Made by a program: the position numbers and the translations under genes
NCBI GenBank assembly: GCA_016946835.1
Contig: JACVTC010000075.1
Span: 755,001-797,500, forward strand
From: Neocallimastix lanati (nom. inval.)
Taxonomy: Eukaryota > Neocallimastigomycota > Neocallimastigomycetes > Neocallimastigales > Neocallimastigaceae
Direction: 5' to 3'
Length of the DNA: 42,500 bases
Shown: in pieces, positions 34,673 through 42,500 of the stretch
Layout of the letters: every line of letters begins with the position of its first letter
Position numbering within the stretch: the stretch's first letter is position 1
The notes under the pieces: generated by a model
Databases searched by the model: none
What the model was told of the DNA's origin: nothing
The model's input: only the letters and a program-made list of their open reading frames with translations

Positions 34673-36560
34673 TTATATCTTAATCTCTTTATTTATACAT
34701 AATTATATTATTTACATATAATATTGTATATTTTATATATTAATATTAACTATAATAATTAAATTTATTTAATATTCATATTATTTAATATTTTTATTTA
34801 TTATTCATTCATTTTTTAATGTTAAAATTACATTGACAATTTAAATATAATCATAAAAGAGATATTGATAAAAACATTTTAGTCATCAATCCAATTATTA
34901 TTTCACTCTTTATTATATATATAATATTCATATTATTTAATAAAAATAAAAAAATTATAAATTATTATGGATTAAACAAAATATTATTATTTTCATTTGG
35001 AGTTATTTCGATTTATATTAGTTTATTCTTTATTTCATATTCAAATCCTTTGACATGCTTGCTTAAATATTTATTTAAGCATTTTGGAATATCAACAATA
35101 TTAATGATGCAAATTATTGATACTTTACTTGGATACTTTTTAGGAATATCTATTCAATCAAATGGAAACGAATCTACAACTAATAATTTGTTTGTTGAAT
35201 CTATCAATTATATTAATCAGATGGAAAATTTTAATAAAAATAATAAAATGATAATAAAAGATAAACGATCTTCAGTATTGAATGATTATGAAAATAATTT
35301 ATTTACACAGAAAGACAATAGAAATAATAATAACAATAAAGAATTACCTATATCAGTAAATTATATTAATGGAAGAAAAGAAAGTAATATAGATATGGAA
35401 TCTTTAAATATAGCTTATGGAAAAAAAGGAAAACAAGTTTTAATTAAAAAAATAAAAGTTATTTATCACTCTATTCTTGAAATAGTGTTTATATATATAA
35501 TTTTAAATATTGCATATCTATTATTTTCAATAATAGATATAATATATGAAAGCAAAAATATAAAAAAAAATAAAGATTATAATATTATACAAAATAAAAA
35601 TGGGGAATGGGTTTACAAATGTTATATTGAAAAATTTGATTTTTCATTTAATATAATCTACTTATTAATATATATTTTTATAATGCCAAGAAATATAAAA
35701 TTATTAAAATATTAATATATATTTAAATCTACTAAATATATCTCTTATTCAGTACTAATTTCTCTTTCTCTTTGTCTTCTGGTTAATGTATTATATTTAT
35801 TACATACATTTATTATTTATTAATAATTTATTATAAATCATTTATATATATAAAAAAATATATTAATTAATAATAAATTAATTATTATTTATTTTAAATT
35901 TTATTTTTAAATTTAGGTTATTAATTTTATTATTTTTAAAAAACAAAAACGTGAAAATATTTGGCTTGAATTAATTTTTAATTCATGCGGTTATCTTATA
36001 GTATTTATCCTGTTTTCTATGGATAAAATATATTATATAATTAAAAAGAAAGGAGATGATTATTATTCATTTTTTATATATCCAAAAAAAGAATTATGTA
36101 TTATTCATCATTCATATACATGTGGATGCGTATTGGAAAAAAAAAGCAATAAAGATACATCAGATAAAAATATAGAAGAATTCATAAATTTTTATTTATT
36201 TTGTTCTGATGTTATAATATTCCATAATGGAAGAATTAAATTTAATACAATAAAAAATAAATTAAAATTTTTATCTTATTAAAGTTAACAAATTATAATT
36301 TAATACAATACTAAATGAAATATTCATTATTTTATCAATGTATTTTTTAAATTAATAATAGAAAATATTAAATTAAAATTCATATTTATGTTAATATCAA
36401 TTCTTTTAATAATTTAATGAATATTAAACTCAATATTTTTATTTATGTTTTATTATAAATTATTTTTAATTGCTCTATAATATATTTATTATAGAAAATT
36501 GATTAAATATTATTTAAAATATAAATATTAATTAAAATATAAAATATTATTTAGAATATT

Positions 36561-36800
36561 AAATATTATTTAAAATATAAAGTATTATGTAAAACATATA
36601 TTATTATTTAATAAATAAAATATTATTTAGAATAAAAAATATTATTTTTAAATTTAAATTTTATTTAAATTATAAAATATTATTTAAAATATAAAGTATT
36701 ATGTAAAACATATAATATTATTTAATAAAAAAAATATTATTTAGAATAAAAAATATTATTTTTAAAATATAAAATATTATTTAAAATATATATATTAATA
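36561..36800. repeat. Two direct repeats of about 114 bp
   Basis: AAATATTATTTAAAATATAA at 36561 recurs at 36675, and the following 80 bp (AGTATTATGTAAAACATAT, TTTAGAATAAAAAATATT) recur with few changes. A tandem duplication in A/T sequence downstream of copy C. Confidence 0.75.
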
Positions 36801-36850
36801 TTTCAAATATATATAGTCCCATATAATAATTACTATAAAAACAAAATAAT

Positions 36851-37046
36851 TTAGACACACATACTGAGTACCCATCTCCTATTATGACCCATTGCAGATA
36901 TAACTGTTAGGTGTGATATACTGGCATACTAGTACAGCATCGCCCCTCCACATGTCGTTACACATTTCTACTTGGAGCTGTATTCCCCAACATTCCTACA
37001 TATATCTCCATTGACCACGAGCACCGGAATAGGAACCATTTTAAAA
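36851..37046. other. GC-richer island of unknown origin
   Basis: About 190 bp with unusually high GC (CAGCATCGCCCCTCCACATG, GACCACGAGCACCGGAATAG). The plus strand has a 41-codon open run (RYTFLLGAVFPNIPTYISI, DHEHRNRN) without a start. Another plus frame opens at an ATG at 36972. The minus strand is open in blocks too (VPIPVLVVNGDICRNVGEYS). No RNA gene or protein family is recognised. It resembles the islands at 455-880, 1521-1745 and 18180-18720 in standing out by composition. Confidence 0.4.
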
Positions 37047-37097
37047 AGAAATGTATTTCTAAATTGTATTTTATTTATATTCAACAATTATTATTTT

Positions 37098-37131
<34 letters not shown>

Positions 37132-37965
37132 TATCTTTTTATATAATATATATTACAAAGTTATAATTATTTAATTTTAATAATATTTAACTTATTTAAT
37201 ATGAATTAAATGAATTTTTTAAAATATCAAAAAAAAAAAAAAAAAAAAAAAATTATATTTGGATAATTATTATATTTTATAATTTTATTTATATACATAT
37301 ATAATTTATATTAAAATAAATAAATAAAAAATATTAAATATAGCGAGTAAAATATTTTAAATACCATTTGATTTGATGAAAAAAAAATTTTTTTAAATTT
37401 ACAGACCCGAGTTTTAAAAATACTTTTTTTAATTGAAAATAGTTCAACAGTAATAATTTATATATTTTTGTCTTTATAAATATACCTTCTATTGGATTTT
37501 TTTTTTTTTTTTTTTTTTAATAATTGTTTTTTTATTATTATGAAAAAATTTTTAAAACTTAATTCTGATTATGGTTTTATTAAAAAATTTAAATAATCAA
37601 AATTTTTTAAATTATTATTAATACATTATTTTCTTTTTTTATTATGTCCACTTTCATTTATTAGTATCTGTTTTTTAATGTATCAGAGTATAATTATTAT
37701 AAATATTTTTTTAAATTATCATTTCTTTTTTTTTTTTTAAATTACTAAATATATATAAAATTTTGAATTTATATAATTATTTTTTTTTTCTTATTATCAA
37801 ATTGATTATTTATTAAATATACTGACTCAAATATATATAATTAATTAATATTTCTATTATATTATATTTTATTATAATAGATACTTCTAAAAAATATAAA
37901 AATCTAAAATTTATGATGATTTCAAGAGGAAAAAAAAATTAAAAATAAATTTTTGATTTCCCAAA
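37047..37965. other. AT-rich intergenic DNA
   Basis: An A-run (37228-37250), T-runs (37498-37519, 37728-37738) and a short (TAA)n at 37100-37130. No gene seen. Confidence 0.45.
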
Positions 37966-38388
37966 TTATGAATTTGGTAATAAGGAAGAAGAGGAAAAGA
38001 AGAAAGAAATAATAAAAATATTATATGCCAAAAAAAAAAAAACTATCAGAATATCATAATAAAATTTGATGAAGAGCAAGACTAGTTTAGGGAGAAAAGG
38101 ATTAATAGAAGCAACTGAAGAGAATTTATGGGAAACAGCAAAAAATATTAATTGATATTGTGACTGATAATATAGTAGATGAAAAAGGACAGTCTCCATT
38201 AATGTAGGTAGCCAAAAAAGGAAATCAAAACACACTGCACCAATTAATAAAGTACAGAGCCAAAGTAAATTGTAGAGATAAGGAATGTAGGAATGTAATG
38301 ATGCTGTCATGTTTCGAAAATGGAACAGTTGGAATTGTTCATTGTTTAATTAAATATGGAGCAGAAGTAAATGCATAAGACAAATATG

Positions 38389-38438
<50 letters not shown>

Positions 38439-38590
38439 ACTCAAGTTGGTAGTTTAATGTGAGAATAGATTTGTTGTTGACGAACTGGTATAGCAAGCAA
38501 ATATAAATTTATGTGACAAAGAAGGAAAAAACAGCTATAATTTTAGCCATTGAAAAAGGGTATTTTAATATATTTCTTATATATTAAGAA
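37966..38590 (+). pseudogene. Ankyrin-repeat gene remnant
   Basis: The plus-strand frame from about 38165 reads as consecutive ankyrin repeats: DEKGQSPLM, a TAG, VAKKGNQNTLHQLIKYRAKV, NCRDKECRNVMMLSCFENG, then VHCLIKYGAEVNA, a TAA and DKYE. After a 48-base A-run (38390-38437) another repeat is recognisable in shifted frames (NINLCDKEG, then KTAIILAIEKGYFNI). Lys/Glu-rich sequence precedes it. The motifs (a G.TPL.A-like helix turn, then L...GA.VN) are typical of ankyrin repeats in large fungal cytosolic proteins. Several stops, a frameshift and the A-run insertion show that it is dead. The minus-strand open frame over this stretch is only its shadow. Confidence 0.78.
38390..38437. repeat. 48-base A-run inside the ankyrin remnant
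   Basis: Interrupts the frame between two repeats. A second A-run (38808-38836) follows about 370 bp later. Confidence 0.85.
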
Positions 38591-38805
38591 ATTTTTATTA
38601 AAATATTATTGATTCTATTGATCCTTATAATAGTTAGAATAAAAGAGAATCAACGTGAGTGATCCTTTGCTCAAAGGAATATAATGAATCGGGCTGGAAT
38701 ACACCAGAAAAACTGTATAAGACATCTGAGAAGCCATAGAGAAAAAGAAACCAGAATGAATAATCACTTAAGAAAAGAATTCTCAAAGACTTTTATTTAT
38801 AAATT

Positions 38806-38841
<36 letters not shown>

Positions 38842-39739
38842 AATGTTTTTCATAACCTATTAATTATTAATTATCAAATTATTAATTATTTTATTTATTA
38901 ATATCTATAATTTATAAAATGATAAATGGAAACAGAAGAATTATATTAATTAAATTCTTATTTATATTAATACAATAATATAACAATGATTTTAACAAAT
39001 AATATTTCCTTAGTTTCCTTAATTTTTTTTTTATATTATATTTAATAAAAAGAAAAAAATAAAATAGAATAGAATTAAAATATATATATATATATATTAT
39101 ATATATATATAAAGAAAAATATTAAACTTAAATTTTAAATTTATATTTTAAAGAAAATTTAATTCATTTAAAATTTCAATTGTAAATGTTATAACACAGA
39201 TGATTTTTCATAAATTCTATGATTTATTGTTGATTTAACAAAAATGCTATATTAAAATGATTAAAATAATATTATATTTGTTTATTTGTAGATTTAAAAT
39301 AATATAAATATAAATAGGTGTTTTTTTATAATAAAAATCTTTTTAGTGAAATAATACATTTCATTTATGTATTATTCTCTTAAAGAAATATAAAGACTCT
39401 TTAATAGTTTATTAAAAAAAATAATAATAATTGCAAATATTTCAAGTAATAGAAATTATATATATTTATTTTTTAATTTTTAATTTTTTATTTTTTACTT
39501 TTATAAAATTTAATGTATGGACATAATGAACCTGTTAAATAATTCTAGATAAAACAGGAGGAATATTGACCAATTATTATAAAAATAATAATTCAAAAAA
39601 AGAATTATTATTATTTTATAATATATTTTATATATGGTTAAATAATTGTACTTTAAAAATCGATAGTCTTTCATAATAAAGTATATTTTGATATTTTTTT
39701 TTCTCATTTATAACCATTAATAATTTAAATATTAAAAAA

Positions 39740-39790
<51 letters not shown>

Positions 39791-40160
39791 AATATTTAAT
39801 TAAATGTATTATACATTTAATAATTCAACCAATATTAACAATACTTTTTCAATTATTACAATTTAAATTTTTTTAGAAAAAAAAAATTTTTTTATATCAA
39901 AAGTTTTTTAAAATAGAAATCTTTTTTACTTAAAAATTTTATTTTTCTATATTTAACAAATATAGTAAGGTAAAAAATAATAAAATATTGGATTTAATAA
40001 ATAAAAATATTAATGATACTATAATTTATTATAATAAGAATGCAATAATAATACGATAAAAAAAAAAAAAAAAAAACTTGTTTTTTAATATTCATTACTG
40101 GGAACTATTAAATTAATGCTTACCATATTTTAGTTAAAGTAATAATATATAATCCAAAAA
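38591..40160. other. Intergenic; possible coding scrap and hairpin
   Basis: 38640-38800 is less A/T-rich and reads in part as NESGWNTPEKLYKTSEKP with stops around it. It may be further debris of the ankyrin gene. ATTATAAAAATAATAATTC (about 39575-39593) and GAATTATTATTATTTTATAA (about 39601-39620) form a long near-perfect hairpin with an A7 loop. A-run plus (TA)n lies at 39734-39784. No gene otherwise. Confidence 0.5.
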
Positions 40161-40755
40161 ATGCCGGAACCACAAGAAAAGAACACTTCTACTCCACAAA
40201 AGGATGAAAAAACTGTTGAAAAAAAAGTCAACGTCTTAGAAGATGATGATGAATTTGAAGATTTCCCAGCTGATGGTATATTTACTAGCTTATTAATTAA
40301 AAATTGTAAAAAAAAAAAATTATACTATTTTTTTAAAATTTAAATATATTTAAATATTAAGCTATTCAGAAATAATACATCAATATTGATCAATCTTTGT
40401 TTTATAATTGTATTATCTTTTAAATTCATTTCAATTAAATTTTTTAAATATTTTTATAAAACTAAGAATGGGAAGATGTTAAAGTTGAACATCAATGGCA
40501 AGATACTTGGGAAGACGACGTAAACGAAGATGATTTCTACACTCAATTAATGTATATTAAAAATTATTTTTACAGTTACAATATCAATATAATAATACAA
40601 AAAAATTATATATATATAATTAACTTTTTATTATTCATTTATATATTTATTTATTTATTATATATAAATATTTATGATAAAATATACATATAAAATTTTT
40701 TATATAAAGGAATGAAACAGAAAAAATTACAGGAGTTCAACCAATGAAACTTTAA
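40161..40755 (+). CDS. SEM1: 26S proteasome complex subunit Sem1/DSS1
   Basis: Three exons: 40161-40275, 40467-40551 and 40710-40755, encoding 81 residues. Sem1/DSS1 is a small acidic, largely disordered subunit of the proteasome lid. The family also serves in the TREX-2 mRNA-export complex and binds BRCA2 where present. Recognition rests on two acidic-aromatic blocks: DDDEFEDFPADEWED (residues about 28-42, spanning the first splice) and QWQDTWEDDVNEDDFYTQL. A short C-terminal helix (NETEKITGVQPMKL) follows, and the length matches the usual 70-90 residues. Introns of 191 and 158 nt begin GTATAT and end AAG, with phases 1 and 2 that rejoin cleanly. Without splicing the first exon runs into a stop. 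The gene converges on the PRP2 homologue downstream. Confidence 0.93.
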
Positions 40756-41514
40756 AATTAATATAATCAAACTTAAAACTTTTTCAATATTTTATTATGA
40801 AGAACATTTTTATTTATTTATAAACGAAAATCATATATGATAATAAAAAATAATTAAATTAATTTGAAAAAGATTATAATTTTGAGCGATAAAATTTAAA
40901 AAGTATAAAGATTAATATTTTTGATTTATATCAAAACTGTACTAAAATTAAAATGAAAAATATTATTTTATTTATTAATTTAAAAAAAATTTTATAAAGC
41001 CCCACTCCCTTTTTTTTTTTTTTTTTTTTTTAACTTTTATAAAGACAAAATAAATAATTAAATAAAATAAAATAAAATAAGAATATGGAAAAAAAATGAT
41101 AATAATAACAAATAAATAACCTAATACAATTGAAATATTAATAAAATAAATAAAATAAAATAAAATAAAAGTATATATAATCGTTAGATACTTAATATTA
41201 AATTTTATTTTTTTTATCTTTTTTTTATTTGCTAATAAAATTACTTAATATTATTAAAATTGATGTTGATTTTATGCCTGATGTTAATAAATAAATATGA
41301 TGAAAAAGAAAAAATATATATATATATAAATAAATATAAATAATTTTATAATTTTTTAAAAAATTGATATTATTTATATAAAATGATATTATTAAAAATT
41401 TCATTTTATTTTATTTTATTTTTAATTTTTTTTTTTTTTTTTTTTTAATTTATGTAAAATATTTTTATGATGATAAATATTTTGGATTATGCTTAATGTT
41501 TTGAAAGACTTTAT
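40756..41514. other. Convergent intergenic region with short repeats
   Basis: Between the tail-to-tail SEM1 and PRP2 genes. It contains a T-run (41010-41031), AAAAT pentamer repeats (41060-41080, 41140-41170) and a T-run (41429-41446). Both 3' UTRs must lie here; no specific processing signal can be picked out of the A/T background. Confidence 0.5.
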
Positions 41515-41754
41515 TTAAGCAGCTGCTTTTCCAGTCTTTTTTGGCATCTTCTTAATATCATCTTCTAATTCTTTTGGTTTATAATAATGTGGAGCCACTA
41601 TAATATATATTAAAATAGTATTAATAAAATAAAAATTTATAATTAATAAAAATAGTTTATATCGATAGTATTTAAAAAAAAATTTGATATTGAAATTTTT
41701 ATTACAAAAAAAAAAAAAAAAAAAAATTAAAAATAAATTAAAATAATATCAAAA

Positions 41755-41787
<33 letters not shown>

Positions 41788-42500
41788 CTTCTAAAAGCCA
41801 TTCAGGTTTAATTTCTATAACTTGTCTCATAAATTCTTTACTTGTTAATACTAATTCATAATAAATTAACCATTTTGGATTTTCTTCAAAAAGACAACTT
41901 GTAGGATGAATTAAAACAGTTTGATTATGTTTTACTGTACGATAGCTATCACCACTTCGTTGAAGTCTTGCAGTATTATAGAAGAAACCAGCTGTAATAC
42001 ATTTTCTTATAGGTGTAGTATCCCCTGGATCCGGATTTGATACTAATGGAATTTCAACTCTTTCCAATAGACCAACTAATTGATCTCTAACATCTCTTGC
42101 TCTTTTCATTGATCTATATTGAATAAAGTTTTCATAACACCATTGTATTGAATAATTTGTTTCAACCCACTTTTAATTTAATTTAATACAGAATAAAAAT
42201 ATATATATAAATTAGTTTACTTATATTTTTAAATTATAAAATATAATTTAAAAAAATTTAAAAAAAATAAAAAAAACAAAAAATATAAAAAAAAATTATT
42301 GGCTTATATTTTATTTATATTATTAATTAAATATAATATTTTTATTTAATTAATGCATACAGCATTCCACACTGCAAGAAGAGTTAAATGATCACCACCT
42401 GGTTTAAAGAATGATTTTCTAGCTTTATCAGCATGCATAGCTTTATCCTTTGGTCTATAAAATATAGAATTTTGAACTGTAAGCATACCACAAATTGATA
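41515..42500 (-). CDS. PRP2: Spliceosomal DEAH-box helicase Prp2/DHX16, C-terminal part
   Basis: The 3' end of a gene that continues beyond the right edge. Exons in coding order: 42500-42361 (partial), 42169-41788, 41597-41515. Prp2 is an RNA-dependent ATPase that remodels the activated spliceosome before the first splicing step. The visible part is the C-terminal helicase-associated and OB-fold region: [90 protein letters not shown]-like [12 protein letters not shown] and [16 protein letters not shown], ending [15 protein letters not shown]. This pattern and the PHYYK ending fit the Prp2/DHX16 branch better than Prp22 or Prp43. Introns are 191 and 190 nt. The second begins GTTATT and runs directly into an ATT array. 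The stop is TAA at 41515-41517. Confidence 0.9.
41757..41786. repeat. ATT array directly at a splice donor
   Basis: On the minus strand the PRP2 intron donor G|GTTATTATT leads straight into about nine ATT units, so the array forms the intron 5' end. Confidence 0.85.

Noticed and set aside
37966-38310. Minus-strand open frame of 114 codons
   Set aside because: It lies antisense to the ankyrin remnant, whose protein-like frame is on the plus strand.
39510-39707. Minus-strand 65-codon frame
   Set aside because: Composed of Ile, Tyr, Phe and Asn codons in pure A/T DNA with a large hairpin; no feature distinguishes it from chance.

Overview
The window looks like nuclear DNA of an extremely AT-rich, intron-containing eukaryote. 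The best guess is an anaerobic gut fungus (Neocallimastigomycota) or a close relative. This is inferred from the base composition, the (AAT/ATT)n and homopolymer tracts, GT..AG introns of about 160-190 nt in two housekeeping genes, fungal Ty1/copia and FLYWCH/MULE elements, and a receptor-like family combining a beta-helix, an EGF-like domain and seven membrane segments. No search was run, so the taxon is a proposal.

Layout. 1-2566: AT-rich DNA with two GC-richer islands of unknown origin. 2572-9450: a decayed minus-strand Ty1/copia element with two 256-bp LTRs, a GAATT target duplication, an open gag, a broken pol and a 1.5-kb leader holding a hairpin array. 9773-13660: copy A of the receptor-like gene, a pseudogene carrying a solo LTR. 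13670-19236: a copia RT scrap, a MULE-like DNA transposon with inverted ends (14412-16144), a small hypothetical gene (16615-17146) and another degraded coding relic (18180-18720). 19237-22195: 5'-truncated copy B of the receptor-like gene. 22267-23225: the 3' end of another copia element, its RNase H invaded by a trinucleotide array. 23423-24034: a (TTTTA)n satellite with five copies of a constant spacer. 25216-36282: copy C, the most complete receptor-like copy, with 11 inferred exons. Its fourth intron holds a nearly perfect plus-strand Ty1/copia element (about 26875-32093) with an intact 1555-residue Gag-Pol and LTRs differing at one position. 36283-40130: repeats, a GC-richer island and an ankyrin pseudogene. 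The right end holds two convergent conserved genes: SEM1/DSS1 (proteasome subunit, 3 exons, +) and the 3' end of PRP2/DHX16 (spliceosomal DEAH helicase, -).

How it fits together. Most of the window is a tandem array of one receptor-like gene family that duplicated, decayed and was repeatedly invaded by LTR elements, twice within AAT/ATT arrays that lie in introns. Both copia elements with a visible leader carry, directly after the 5' LTR, a sequence complementary to the anticodon arm of a lysine tRNA (CUU). This suggests priming by a tRNA fragment, as in Drosophila copia. Exon boundaries, tract boundaries and repeat alignments were made by eye.
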